Shown here in pieces: positions 46,401 through 57,070 of a DNA stretch of 64,000 nucleotides. Position numbers and translations under genes: made by a program. This DNA is from Diphasiastrum complanatum (lineage: Eukaryota; Streptophyta; Lycopodiopsida; Lycopodiales; Lycopodiaceae): the NCBI GenBank assembly GCA_029204225.1, contig CM055096.1, forward strand, positions 67,680,370-67,744,369. Direction: 5' to 3'. How positions within the stretch are numbered: the first letter of the stretch is position 1; the number at the start of each line of letters is the position of its first letter. The notes under the pieces are model-generated. The model did not search any database and was not told the origin of the DNA. It saw only the letters and a list, made by a program, of their open reading frames with translations.

Positions 46401-47339
46401 GTTCTTTCTATGGAAAGGATAATTCATTAACTTATTTATGGTTTAGAAAAAGATCTAAATGTGGTGTTATACTAGTATAATTGAGATCTGCACCTAGACA
46501 TTCAAGATTTTTGAATCATTTGCAATTGACTTGAATAATTGGAAATTATTCATGTTAAGAAGTTAATTGGCTAAATAAGTAGTGTGAACAAAATTCACCA
46601 GGGACTGTTTATTTTGATCTATATTGCTTATAAGACACATGATTTGTGAGTCATCAAGATCCATCTATGAGAGTTGTGCGCATAGAATATAGAAGGTCCT
46701 TGACACAGAATATTTCTTGAATGAGAGATATATCCTAAGTTATAGACTGTATCCCAGTGAGCTCATATTGGATGATAGAGTCTAACTTATACCAAGGATA
46801 ACCACTGAATTCAGTTGGAATTCAGCAGAACTTTGTAATCTCTATATGTTGTTCTACGTGATTGTTTAAAGTTTATGTTGTTAAAGACGGATGTTAATGG
46901 TCTTTAACTATTTGGTTGATTGTAGAATTTGGAACTCATACTGGTTAAGAATCGAGTTGGAAAAATATTCTTGGAATCCAGTAATTTTCCTTGTGGAAAA
47001 GATTTCAGAATGATTCTTATATTTTTCAAGTGGTATGTTGTACATATACTCTAGTATCTTTCAATGATTAAGTATGGTTTTGGAATCCTGTAAATTATGA
47101 TTGACGAATCATAAGATTCTAAATGTTTATGATTTACGGATCATAAACTGATACTTAAAGGTCATTAGAAGATTATATGGAAATATGATGATTTTTAAGA
47201 GATGAATAATTCTTGATCAATTGGATGAGTCAAAAATCTAGATCAATCAATCTAAATATGTTTACTCTTGTGCATACTTGAGATTGTGTGAATCTCACAA
47301 GCATTTTCATTAAGTAATTGTTTATTTATGAGGAATTTG
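43430..47339 (+). mobile_element. Second LARD copy, diverged, opposite strand, no LTRs
   Basis: Reverse-complement matches to the LARD interior run in order: 43461-43474 with 30345-30358; 45980-46070 with 27500-27600; 46120-46210 with 27360-27480; 46430-46480 with 25985-26053; 47080-47160 with 25320-25420; 47280-47339 with 25140-25200. The family is thus conserved without coding capacity. At about 46430 the nested CACTA element is absent. The copy stops at 47339, where copia coding sequence starts, and both LTRs are missing. Confidence 0.8.
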
Positions 47340-48775
47340 CTTACCTTACATCCAATCTGTTTGGTTTTCAACCCTTGCTTTAAAGCTCTTAAAAGTGGAA
47401 AAAGCATCAGATTTTTTCTTCAAAAAGTAGATTTACATCTTACAAGACATATCATTTACGAAAGTAGTAAAATAATACACTACCTATGGACATTGTCCTC
47501 ATAGGTTTGCATAGATCTATATGGATCAAATCCATGATGTTCCTTGACCTTGCAGCACCATCACGCTTGATCTTCTACTGATGCGCTTTCCATATACACA
47601 TGACTTACAAATATTCTTCAAGTGAACTTCCATCATGGGCAATCCCGTTACCTTTTCCAGTTTTCTCATCAAACTGAGGCTTTCCAAGTTCAAACGACCA
47701 AGTCTTTTATGACATGAATTAGATTGTGATGGACTTTGGACTTATGGTTCATGTCTTTCACAAAGCAATGATCCTAGACAAATGGAAAGTAGATTTTTCT
47801 TCAAACCTGAAACATAATATACCTCCTTAATTGTTTTGCTTTTACCATCAAGTAGCTGAATAGAAACAATGCATATCTCCCTGATCTTGTATACTTCACC
47901 ATTTGTCTATGAGACTCACGTTCCATTATCTAGTTCTTTCAGGCTACTAAACCAGTCTTTCCCATCATATGTCTACTGGCTCTTGAGTTAATGTACCAAG
48001 CCTGATCTTCTTGGCTCAATGACAAAGCTAATATTAAGATACTAGACTCTTCAACTTTGCCTTCGTCGGCAAGGTTGCTCGCTTGCTTTGGTTTTCCCTT
48101 ACCTAATTCCGCCAAGAAATTTTGGAATTTGCTTTGCCAATGGCCTCTTTTGCCAAATAGAAGCACTTGCCTTTCTTCTTGGTCTTACTAGATGACCTCT
48201 CTTCCTCCTAAGCCTTGGAATGTTGCTGCTTATACTTTGTCATGCCCTTGCCCTTGCCTTGTTTTTGGTGCACCCGCAAGTGCATGATCATCAATATTTT
48301 GACGTCTAGGCTTCACCATTTCCCTTTATTGCTCCCCTTTCATCACGATTTCTATGAGCTCATCAAAGGTTGGTAGTCTTTCTCTTGAAGCTATCCCGCT
48401 CATGAACATTTGATAAGGGTCTAAAATGTTGTATAATGTAGTGTGTACCAACTCGACATCATATATGACCTCACCTATGGAAAGTAGTTTATCTCTTATT
48501 GCCTTTATTCTGGTCATATAAGTTTGAATGTGCTCCCCTTGACGTTCCATTTGGGCACTATTCAATTTTTTGACTTCAGAAACATATCATCTCCGATGAA
48601 TTTGAAGTCTCGAACTGCTCTTTTTGTTCATCCCAGGCTTGTCTTGGTGTCATGGCATTATTGATGTCAGTAATGATGTTGTCCTTCATCGATAAGCTGA
48701 TGAAGATCAACACTCTCCTCATTTTTCTGTCGAACACTTTGATGTCCACTTCATTTGTTGGTCTTTCCATAGAGA
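47340..48775 (-). pseudogene. Copia relic F: gag, protease, GAG-pre-integrase, integrase start
   Basis: Minus strand, 5' to 3': gag (MERPTNEVDIKVFDRKMRRV, AWDEQKEQFE) from 48770, then RIKAIRDKLLSIGEV and ERLPTFDELIE to 48326. A damaged zinc knuckle (KRGHWQSK) comes next, followed by the protease with YINSRASRHMM near 48000, where the DSGA motif is NSRA and the catalytic Asp is lost. Then follow REICIVSIQLLDGK, the pre-integrase segment CHKRLGRLN/CKSC and a broken integrase start to about 47380. It is truncated by LARD copy 2. The gag belongs to a lineage different from A and B. Confidence 0.85.
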
Positions 48776-49110
48776 TCTATTCTTTCTCTCGGCCACTCCA
48801 TTTTGAGATGGAGAGTAGGCACAAGAAAACTCTCTTTTAATGCCTTCAAGCTCACAAAAATCTTGAAATTTATTGGAGATATATTCACCACCTCCATCAC
48901 TTCTAAGAGCTTTAATTTTGAATGAGAATTGCTTCTCTACATAAGCTTTGAAAATAAGGAAATGATCAAACACCATAGATTTAGAAGCAAGAAGATATAT
49001 CCAAGTGAATCTTGTGTAATCATCAATGAAAGCAACAAAACAAGTGGCTCCTCCCTTGCTTGTAGTTGATGAGAAATGCACATCCGAGTGGATTAACTCC
49101 AAAGGCTAGA
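48776..49110 (-). pseudogene. Copia integrase core fragment fused to relic F
   Basis: It encodes MELIHSDVHFSSTTSKGGA, FIDDYTRFTWIYLL, ALRSDGGGEYISN and SQNGVAERKNRSL, so the D, D and E of the integrase are recognisable. The second motif reads SDGGGEY instead of SDNGGEY. Immediately after ERKNRSL (near 48776) the sequence becomes the gag of relic F in another frame. Two unrelated copia pieces are thus joined head to tail. It ends near 49110. Confidence 0.88.
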
Positions 49111-49309
49111 TTGGATGATCAAAGCTAGATATGAGTCTACCTTGGAATGTCCAACCAGGTTGGATTACCTACCCACCTAGCTTTGAATGCCAATAACTTT
49201 GTCAAGGCACATCCATTTGACTTCACATCAATTGTCTCACAAACTAGATTTCACTAACTTTCCAAGAAGCTATCATGCACCTGGCTCGAGATCCAAAATA
49301 GGTGGCATA
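49111..49309. other. No recognisable gene
   Basis: Bridge between the integrase fragment and the third LARD LTR, of unknown origin. Confidence 0.4.
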
Positions 49310-50010
49310 AGGATTGCCTAGTGAAGATCCGACTAGATCCATGCAACCAAAAGGATACCTGTGGAGCAAAACTGCCCAACCAACAAAAAATGGCTAGTCA
49401 ATACCCTAGCCACTTCACCCCCATGCCATGGTGAATGAATGCAAGAGAGGAAGGGCTCCTGGCTACAAGGATCATAAAATCCAGTAGGTAGATGGGTGAG
49501 TTTCGACTATTATATATTCTCTCCCATGAGGAGAGAATATTTCTCTTAGGATCCCCATGCAACCTGGAATAGCAATTGACCTCCTATTCTTGCATTATAA
49601 CAGTCAAACACCATGCAAGTGCTCTGATAGGTCTGGGCCCTCATATGATTATTAATTACTTTATTGGCCAAGCTCGGAATGATGATGCATAACTAATAAC
49701 CACACACACTGGAGTGCCCAGCTATCCATGTCAGGAATCATTCTGAATCCCTCATACTGGACATGGACATAATATTCTTCTCCCCTTAAACTAGTTCTGT
49801 CCTCAGAACGAGTAAGTAGGGAAGACCCAATTTGTATGCTTTTAACTCTTTCCCATAAATCATTATCCTCAATCTGACCAACCATCCTAATCAAGCACCT
49901 AGAGATAGAATGATTTCTCAATTGTTTATCTCTGAATCGGAGTACGTTTTTAGGGTCCAAAGGTACATTGAGTGATATATCCAACTGTCATCATCATATA
50001 AACTAAGATT
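49310..50010 (-). mobile_element. Third LARD fragment (LTR plus 3' interior)
   Basis: 49310-49774 aligns with the LARD 3' LTR. It begins ATAAGGATTGCCTAG...GATCC, has CCAACCAA and CTTCACCCCCA boxes and TATATATTC near 49511, and ends CATGGACATAATA. A purine tract (GGGGAGAAGAA, minus) follows at 49775, then interior resembling 24467-24720 (CTGTCCTCAGAACG, TCATTATCCT). Divergence is high. The rest of this element is missing, and the missing part roughly complements what copy 2 retains. Confidence 0.65.
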
Positions 50011-50650
50011 ACATAATACATTGGATGAGCTTGAACTAACTGCAAAATTTGCTATTTTCACCCATTTTTGACACAGGCTGTTGCTATGCATAGTCTAAAG
50101 ACCTTTGTACTAAGTTTGACAAGCCTCCGTATGCTTGAAAGAATGCATCGGTGCTTCACTTAATTCTCTCTGACCATCGTAAATCTTGAACTCTAGAAAA
50201 TAATTTCTCTTGAAGATCTCTTCAATGGATACTATGTATTGTGTACACAATCCTTGTTTTGCTTTGATACCAAGTTAAAATTTGCTTAAAACATGATCAG
50301 AAATCATCACACATAGTTACACATAGAAAGCACTTTTCAACACCAAGCTCACATAGCAACTGTATTTCTCGAAATCAAAATACATATAGGTTTTACTTTG
50401 GCAACCCATGCATGGCCTAGGTTGCCATTGACAGGACCTATGTCTCGTCGACTTACCTCATGGCGAGGCCAACTGGTCCTAATTCACTGAACGGACCCAT
50501 AGTACCTTTGTAGATTGCCAACAGCTAGAATGAAATACAACAATTCTCCAAATAGGAGAAGTTGTGTACTCAAGACACCATTAGGGAAAATATGGGCTCA
50601 AAATGGGCCATTCAACAAATTTGACTCTAGAGAATAACTTTTAAGAAGCA
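50011..50650. other. Unassigned; possible primer site at 50268
   Basis: No gene. GCTTTGATACCA at 50265-50276 is the complement of TGGTATCAAAGC, close to the tRNA-Met primer site, so an old minus-strand 5' LTR might begin just to its right. No matching 3' partner was found. Confidence 0.3.
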
Positions 50651-50925
50651 CATTGAAATTCAAAATTAACTACACCATCAAAAAGAGGAGCCCAAGAATT
50701 TTCCAAAGAATACCATATTGCTATAGTTCCACCAATGAACAAAAAAGTTATAGCTTAACAAAGATAAGATATCAATTCAATGCGCAAGAGTGCCATTTGA
50801 CACATTGCAAATGACCTTGGTCTCGCTAAAACGATATCCCATTTTTTGGTCAGCTATAGCTTTTGATTAGTACATCGAAATTCAAAACTAACTACACCAT
50901 CAGAAAGAGGACTTCAAGAGCTTTC
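50651..50925. repeat. 220-bp tandem repeat, unit 1 and start of unit 2
   Basis: Unit 1 is 50651-50870; unit 2 starts at 50871 (TACATCGAAATTC) and is interrupted at 50925 by element B. Unit 2 resumes after the CTTTC duplication at 56792 and ends near 56952 (GGTCAGCTATAACTTTC). Shared boxes are CTACACCATCA, AAGTTATAGC and GGTCAGCTATA. Confidence 0.85.
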
Positions 50926-51578
50926 TGTGAAAAACTCAGATCCAAAAGATGCTAAAGTTTCATAAAGATCTTGGCCATGGAAGTTATGCACATCTAGATT
51001 GAAAAAATGATAGAAATTGTGATGTTAAGCATACTAAACATCAACTAAACATCAAAATCTGATCATAAGCTTCCACAAACAGAAACTTGCTGTCCCTGTC
51101 CGTACTTCAGAGCCTACAACCTGCATTTCACACGTGTGAAGCCATAGCAACAAAGAAATCACAATTCTAGTGGCTAGAATGCAAGATATGAACAAAAAAG
51201 TGAGAGAGAAGAAGATGGATCTTCAAAGAGCATAACATTCATTCAATAGAATGAAAATGAGATATGTACATACTCGTGGAGATGGCTATTTATAGCAGCC
51301 ATAGTGCCTCTTGGCCACTTGTCTTATGATAGGCTAAAATTGGGGTCCAATAGGATTCACCCATATACCTAGAAATTTGGTCAAATAGGAATGCACCAAA
51401 TTATGAGCCAATAGAAGAGCTCCACACTCGACCTCCTCTAATTAATGTGACCTCAAAAGTAGTGTACACATACTTTGGGCCTCTACATACATGTATGAAC
51501 CTATCTCTAACTTTTATTTGGCCATAGGCCTACAAAATCTCAAGTTAGGAAAATACTACTAGTTGACAATTTTTCACA
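50926..51578 (-). repeat. 3' LTR of element B
   Basis: 653 bp, TGTGAAAAACTCAG...TTTTTCACA. TATA-like CTATAAATAG (minus) lies at 51286-51295 and the palindrome TTCACACGTGTGAA at 51127-51140. The polyprotein stop lies within it. Confidence 0.97.
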
Positions 51579-54500
51579 CTCCCTCTTCAACTAGTTTTAG
51601 CATAGATTTAGAAAGTACACCAAGACTTGTTCTATGCTTTAAAAATAAGTCCTTTCCCAATGCTTTGGTAAAGATATCAGCCACACATTCCTTTGATGGG
51701 ACATGTTCAAGCTTGATCTCTTTTGCCAACACTTGTTCTCTCACAAAATGGTAAGCCACCTCGATATGTTTGCTCCTTGCATGGAAAACCGGATTGCTTG
51801 CTAGACTTTGGGCTGAAAGGTTGTCACAAAAGATGATTGGACTCTCTGAAAAATCCAGCAAATGAAGCTCCATAATCATCCTCTTGATCCACACCATCTC
51901 CTTTGTGCATGATGTCAAAGCTTTGTACTCGGCCTCACTAGAAGAAAGTGATATAGTTGCTTGTTTCTTCGACATCCATGAGATAGCTCCATCACCTATG
52001 AAAATAGCATGTGCATTTATGGATTTTCTATCCATAAGGTCTCCTGCAAAATCTGAATCTGAAAAACCAAATAAGTTAGGTGATGAGCCTCTATAAACAA
52101 TGCCAAAATCTTTTGTTCCCGAGATGTATCTCAAGATCCTCTTTCCTAGTTTCCAATGTTCTATGCTAGGATCTTGCATGAATTGGCTTAATCTACCAAC
52201 ACAATAAGATAAATCAGGTCTTGTGATGGTTAGATATATAAGAGAACCTATTAGCTTCCTATAGAGAGTAATGTCCTCGAAGGATCTTTCATTACCTCTT
52301 ATAGTTAGCTTTACATGTGATTCCATAGGTGTATCAATAGGATTTGCATCTACCATATGAAATCTATTGAGAATAGAAATAGCATACTTCTCTTGTGAAA
52401 TAAAAGTGATTTGAGAAGTTCTAATTACTTCTATTCCTAAGATATAGCTCAAAAGACCAAGATCATGCACTTCAAATTCCTTTTTTAGTGCTTTCTTGAT
52501 ATCTTCTATATCTTCCTTGTTCCCTCCACTTAAAATAATGTCATCCACATAAATTAGAAGGATTGTAACATCATTAGCACTAATTCTAAAGTAAAGTGAA
52601 TGATCATACTCACTCATAGTGAAGTTTTGAGAAAGTAGAAAAGAGTTAAGCCTAGCATACCAACTCCTTGGTGCTTGCTTAAGACCATACAAACTTTTTT
52701 GTAGAAAACACACATGATTAGGCTTGCTATGAGAAACATAGCTCTCGGGTTGCTCCATGTAGACTTCCTCTTCAAGATCACCATTCAAGAAAGCATTAGA
52801 AATGTCTAATTGCCAAAGATCCCATCCATAAAGAGTTGCAAGGGAAATGATTACTCTTATGCTCACCATCTTTGCCACGGGTGCAAAGGTTTCCTCATAG
52901 TCAATGCCATGCTCTTGAGCATAACCTTTAGCCACCAACCTTGCCTTGAACTTGTTGATAGATCCATCTTGATTTGTCTTTACCTTGAAGATCCATTTGC
53001 ATCCAATTGCACTTTTGCCCTTTGGAAGCTCCACCAATCTCCATGTGTTGTTCTTCATAAGTGCTTCAAACTCAAGATCCATTGCTTGGATCCATTCCTC
53101 TTTTTGCCTTGCTTCATCTACACATGAAGGTACATCAAAAGAAGTTAGGAAAGCATAGTTGGATCCATCCACCACTTGCTTACCTTTGCCATCATAAGTG
53201 AGCCTTGAGGGTTTCACTTTATGCCTTGGAGTTCTCCTTGGAATTTGACTTGAAGAGGCTTCTTCAACATCCACATCCAATGTGTCATCAACTCCATTGT
53301 CATCAAGCACATTAGTTGCAACAACACCATCATCACTTGAAACAACTTTTGGAATGTTACCTTCATCAAAAATGACATCCCTACTTGTGAACACTTTCTT
53401 GATTGAAGGAACATAAATCCTATATGCTTTGCTTACTTCACTATAACCAACAAAAATGCCCTTTCTTGAAGATGGATCCTCCTTAGTTCTATCATCAAGA
53501 GTAATGTTGAAGTAGCAAATGCATCCAAAAGTTCTTAGAAACTTGACATTAGGCTTCATACCAAACAAAGCTTCAAAAGGGGTTTTTCCTTCCAATACAA
53601 CACTTGGCCATCTATTGCATAGGAAATTTGCACACAACAAAGCATCACTCCAAAAAGGTTTAGGAAGATTAGCATTCAATCTCATTGCCTTTGCACTCTC
53701 ACACAAGGTTCTATTCTTCCTCTCGGCCACTCCATTTTGTTGTGGTGTTCTTGGACATGTGTACTCCCTCTTGATCCCATGCTCATCGCAAAAGGCTTTG
53801 AATTTGTTAGAAATGTATTCACCACCATTGTCGCTCCTCAAGCATTTGATTTTGGTTGTAAATTGAGTCTCAATAGCAACTTTGAACTTGACAAACACAT
53901 CAAACACCTCATCCTTGCTCTTTAGTAGATAAACCCAACAAAATCTACTAAAATCATCAATGAAAGTTACATACATCTTAGCACCTCCATTGCTAATTGT
54001 AGTAACACCATGAATATCCGAATGCAAGAGAGAAAAAGGCATCTTAGATCTAGATATAGATCTAGTATATGGCAATCTATGTGATTTAGACAAAGCACAT
54101 TCTTCACAAACATGATTCAAGCAAGTAAGAGACTTGGGAAGTCCCCTTACTACCTCCTTTTTGGCTATTACCTCCAAGGCCTTGTAGTTGAGATGTCCCA
54201 TCCTTTTATGCCATACCTCTTGAATTGACATTTGTTCATTTGCCATGCATCCAACTTGGTTAGCAACAACACATGCATCAAGCTTGAACAATTTCCCTTG
54301 CCTTTTCCCTTTTGCAATGATACTACACCCCTTTTTGATCAAGCAAGCATCACCATCAAACTCAACTTTGAATCCTTTGTCAAGCATTTGGCTTACACTA
54401 AGTAAGTTCTTGGTAATGGATGGAATGAGCAAAACATCTTTCAATTCTATATTCCTATTTGTAGAAAGTGAAATAGGAATTGTGCCAATCCCCTTGATTG

Positions 54501-55524
54501 CACACTCACCATCATTTGCGGTATAGATTACCTTCCTATCACCATCAAATGCCATTAAAGATGAAAAATACTCTTTATGATATGTCATATGAGAAGTGGC
54601 TCCACTATCAATCCACCAAGGATCAATGTCTCCATGATTAGCCAACAAGCAAGATGACATAACAAAAGCATCATTTGAAAGAAGCTCATCCCCACCCTCA
54701 TCAATAGTTAGATTGGTTTGCTTTTCCCCTTGATCCCTCTTTTTCTTAAAACAATCACTAGCAAAATGCCCTTTGACTCCACAATAGAAACATTTTAGCT
54801 TAGATCTATCCTTCTTTTTGCCAAAAGTAGAGTGCTCACCTTGGTCTTGCCCTTTAGACCAATTGCTTTTACCTTTGCCCTTGAACTTGCCTTTAGAGAA
54901 CATTGCCTCCTCTTCTCCTCCTTGAGATGTAGAAGATGCTCCCACTCTTGTTTGCAACCTGAATTCTTCAGCCAACAAGACCTCTTGCAAGTCTCCAACA
55001 CTTGGTAAACATTTTTGGATAGCATAACTTTGAACAAGATTAGCATGATCATCCAACAAGCCATTGAGAATCACTTGAACAAGCTCCTCATTATTTATGC
55101 CATCATTAATGCATGCTAACTCATCATTCAATGCTTTAACTCTCAAAACAAAAGCATGTCCATTCTCACTCTTCTTTTGCATACAAGAAAAGATTTGCCT
55201 TCTTAAAGTCAACACTCTAGAAGTAGACTTGGATTCATAAACCTTCTTCAAGGCTTCCCAAGCTTCACTAGATGATGTGCACTTACCAACCTCTTTGATA
55301 AGCTCATTTGTCACATTCATCTTGATCATGTGAAGGGCTTTCTTTGCCCTCTTGTCATACCTCAATTGTTCTTGAGGTGCCAAAGGTCTCTCCTCCACAC
55401 CTACAACAATATCCATCAACTCATTCATCTCAAGCAAAGACTCCATCCTTACTTTCCAAGTAGAATAGTTGAGGGAGGTAAGCCTATCATTGCTTTCCAA
55501 CATGTAGCCTCCATTTGTAGCCAT
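51574..55524 (-). CDS. Ty1/copia gag-pol polyprotein (element B)
   Basis: 1316 residues, start MATNGGYMLES. Domains: gag (UBN2-type) about 15-190; CCHC knuckle C245, C248, H253, C258; protease DSGA from D306; GAG-pre-integrase H439, H444, C473, C476; integrase D503, D565, E601 (35 residues between the last two); integrase C-terminal FVGYSEVSKAY near 691. RT has D907 and YVDD at 992-995. RNase H has D1156/D1158, E1197 and D1234, ending VADIFTKALGKD. All catalytic residues are intact and there is no stop. The TGA at 51574-51576 lies inside the LTR. A basic KGKFKGKGK stretch between gag and knuckle is shared with A. It provides all the functions needed for retrotransposition. Confidence 0.97.
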   Translation of the reverse strand: MATNGGYMLESNDRLTSLNYSTWKVRMESLLEMNELMDIVVGVEERPLAPQEQLRYDKRAKKALHMIKMNVTNELIKEVGKCTSSSEAWEALKKVYESKSTSRVLTLRRQIFSCMQKKSENGHAFVLRVKALNDELACINDGINNEELVQVILNGLLDDHANLVQSYAIQKCLPSVGDLQEVLLAEEFRLQTRVGASSTSQGGEEEAMFSKGKFKGKGKSNWSKGQDQGEHSTFGKKKDRSKLKCFYCGVKGHFASDCFKKKRDQGEKQTNLTIDEGGDELLSNDAFVMSSCLLANHGDIDPWWIDSGATSHMTYHKEYFSSLMAFDGDRKVIYTANDGECAIKGIGTIPISLSTNRNIELKDVLLIPSITKNLLSVSQMLDKGFKVEFDGDACLIKKGCSIIAKGKRQGKLFKLDACVVANQVGCMANEQMSIQEVWHKRMGHLNYKALEVIAKKEVVRGLPKSLTCLNHVCEECALSKSHRLPYTRSISRSKMPFSLLHSDIHGVTTISNGGAKMYVTFIDDFSRFCWVYLLKSKDEVFDVFVKFKVAIETQFTTKIKCLRSDNGGEYISNKFKAFCDEHGIKREYTCPRTPQQNGVAERKNRTLCESAKAMRLNANLPKPFWSDALLCANFLCNRWPSVVLEGKTPFEALFGMKPNVKFLRTFGCICYFNITLDDRTKEDPSSRKGIFVGYSEVSKAYRIYVPSIKKVFTSRDVIFDEGNIPKVVSSDDGVVATNVLDDNGVDDTLDVDVEEASSSQIPRRTPRHKVKPSRLTYDGKGKQVVDGSNYAFLTSFDVPSCVDEARQKEEWIQAMDLEFEALMKNNTWRLVELPKGKSAIGCKWIFKVKTNQDGSINKFKARLVAKGYAQEHGIDYEETFAPVAKMVSIRVIISLATLYGWDLWQLDISNAFLNGDLEEEVYMEQPESYVSHSKPNHVCFLQKSLYGLKQAPRSWYARLNSFLLSQNFTMSEYDHSLYFRISANDVTILLIYVDDIILSGGNKEDIEDIKKALKKEFEVHDLGLLSYILGIEVIRTSQITFISQEKYAISILNRFHMVDANPIDTPMESHVKLTIRGNERSFEDITLYRKLIGSLIYLTITRPDLSYCVGRLSQFMQDPSIEHWKLGKRILRYISGTKDFGIVYRGSSPNLFGFSDSDFAGDLMDRKSINAHAIFIGDGAISWMSKKQATISLSSSEAEYKALTSCTKEMVWIKRMIMELHLLDFSESPIIFCDNLSAQSLASNPVFHARSKHIEVAYHFVREQVLAKEIKLEHVPSKECVADIFTKALGKDLFLKHRTSLGVLSKSMLKLVEEGV
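51579..51590 (-). other. Polypurine tract of element B
   Basis: TTGAAGAGGGAG on the minus strand, the same 12 bases as in A, immediately before the LTR. It also encodes the final EEG residues. Confidence 0.92.
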
Positions 55525-56121
55525 GTTGCAATGATTGATCTCTGATCTTTGACCTGTTCCAATGCACTAAGCACTCTCTTGAATCAACAAATGAAACACA
55601 AGAAGAAATCACAAAGATTTGGAACCTAAAACCTTACTTTTTCTCTCTTTTCCTCACTTTTTTCTCAATTTTAGCCACTAGTTTTATGATTTCTTGATCA
55701 AACCAAGACCAAAACTCAATATACTTGCTTTTCCCTCACTCCTAAGATTGAAATACACTCTTGAATCATTCAGCAAACTGAAAATCAGAGGGTTACATCA
55801 ATTTTGAAGTTTTTGACAAGAAGAAGCAAGAAATTGAATCAAAAAACTATATGCTAGAATGGAAAACTAATAGGATCTTGTTGGATCTTGCATCTCCCTC
55901 TTTCCAAAACAATTTTTGTCTCCTTATTCTGATAAGTACAGAGGGAATTTGCCCTACTTCAATTGAAATGCATACAAATGATGTTTTGATCACAAAGATC
56001 CAATTTCTACACATAAATCAACAAGATTTTTAGCTAGAAACTTGATTGGAATGCTACAAAAGCAAACTCGCCCACAAATCTCTTCTAAATCTGGCAAAAC
56101 CTGCACATTTGGCCGCCTAAT
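55525..56121 (-). other. Leader of element B
   Basis: 597 bp from primer site to polyprotein ATG, about half the leader of A and without the 175-bp repeats seen there. No upstream gene is recognised. Confidence 0.6.
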
Positions 56122-56133
56122 GCTCTGATACCA
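56122..56133 (-). other. Primer binding site of element B (initiator tRNA-Met type)
   Basis: TGGTATCAGAGC on the minus strand directly abuts the 5' LTR, as in element A. Confidence 0.95.
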
Positions 56134-56786
56134 TGTGAAAAACTCAGATCCAAAAGATGCTAAAGTTTCATAAAGATCTTGGCCATGGAAGTTATGCACA
56201 TCTAGATTGAAAAAATGATAGAAATTGTGATGTTAAGCATACTAAACATCAACTAAACATCAAAATCTGATCATAAGCTTCCACAAACAGAAACTTGCTG
56301 TCCCTGTCCGTACTTCAGAGCCTACAACCTGCATTTCACACGTGTGAAGCCATAGCAACAAAGAAATCACAATTCTAGTGGCTAGAATGCAAGATATGAA
56401 CAAAAAAGTGAGAGAGAAGAAGATGGATCTTCAAAGAGCATAACATTCATTCAATAGAATGAAAATGAGATATGTACATACTCGTGGAGATGGCTATTTA
56501 TAGCAGCCATAGTGCCTCTTGGCCACTTGTCTTATGATAGGCTAAAATTGGGGTCCAATAGGATTCACCCATATACCTAGAAATTTGGTCAAATAGGAAT
56601 GCACCAAATTATGAGCCAATAGAAGAGCTCCACACTCGACCTCCTCTAATTAATGTGACCTCAAAAGTAGTGTACACATACTTTGGGCCTCTACATACAT
56701 GTATGAACCTATCTCTAACTTTTATTTGGCCATAGGCCTACAAAATCTCAAGTTAGGAAAATACTACTAGTTGACAATTTTTCACA
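56134..56786 (-). repeat. 5' LTR of element B
   Basis: 653 bp, no difference from 50926-51578 seen by eye. The palindrome TTCACACGTGTGAA is at 56335-56348. CTTTC, the target duplication, follows at 56787-56791. Confidence 0.97.
56494..56503 (-). promoter_or_regulatory. TATA box in the 5' LTR of element B
   Basis: CTATAAATAG on the minus strand, a good plant TATA match, within a short palindromic context (GCTATAAATAGC). It lies upstream of the CACGTG palindrome in transcription direction, so the palindrome would fall in the transcribed part. Confidence 0.6.
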
Positions 56787-56791
56787 CTTTC

Positions 56792-57070
56792 CAAGGAATA
56801 CATATTGTTATAGTTTCGCCAACAAAAAAAAAAAAGTTATAGCTTTATAGAGATGGAATATTGATTGAATGTGCAAAAGTGCCATTTTCCTTGCAAATGA
56901 ACACGGTCGCACTGAAATGATATCCTATTTTTGGTCAGCTATAACTTTCTTGTTTGTTGGTGGAACTATGACAATATTGTATTCTTGGAAAGCTCTTGAA
57001 GTCCTCTTTTTGACGATTTAGTCAATTTTGAATTTTGGTCAAACAAAGATGGGATATCTATTCAATGCGC
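56792..57070. repeat. Rest of 220-bp unit 2 and an inverted partial copy
   Basis: 56792-56952 completes unit 2. From about 56959 to 57030 the sequence (TTGGTGGAACTATGACAATA, then CTCTTTTTGACGATTTAGTC) is the reverse complement of 50656-50744 of unit 1. The locus therefore holds direct and inverted copies of one repeat. Confidence 0.8.

Larger units (their letters stand above)
50926..56786 (-). mobile_element. Full-length Ty1/copia LTR retrotransposon B
   Basis: 5861 bp on the minus strand. The 653-bp LTRs (50926-51578 and 56134-56786) appear identical by eye. It has a tRNA-Met primer site, a polypurine tract and one open 1316-codon polyprotein. The target duplication is CTTTC (50921-50925 and 56787-56791). 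It shares architecture and much of its protein with element A but has different LTR sequence, so the two are sister families. It is the youngest insertion in the window by LTR identity and looks competent. Confidence 0.97.

Noticed and set aside
50265-50276. Primer-site-like GCTTTGATACCA as proof of another LTR element
   Set aside because: It has one mismatch to the usual site, and no LTR pair or purine tract can be matched to it, so no element was called.
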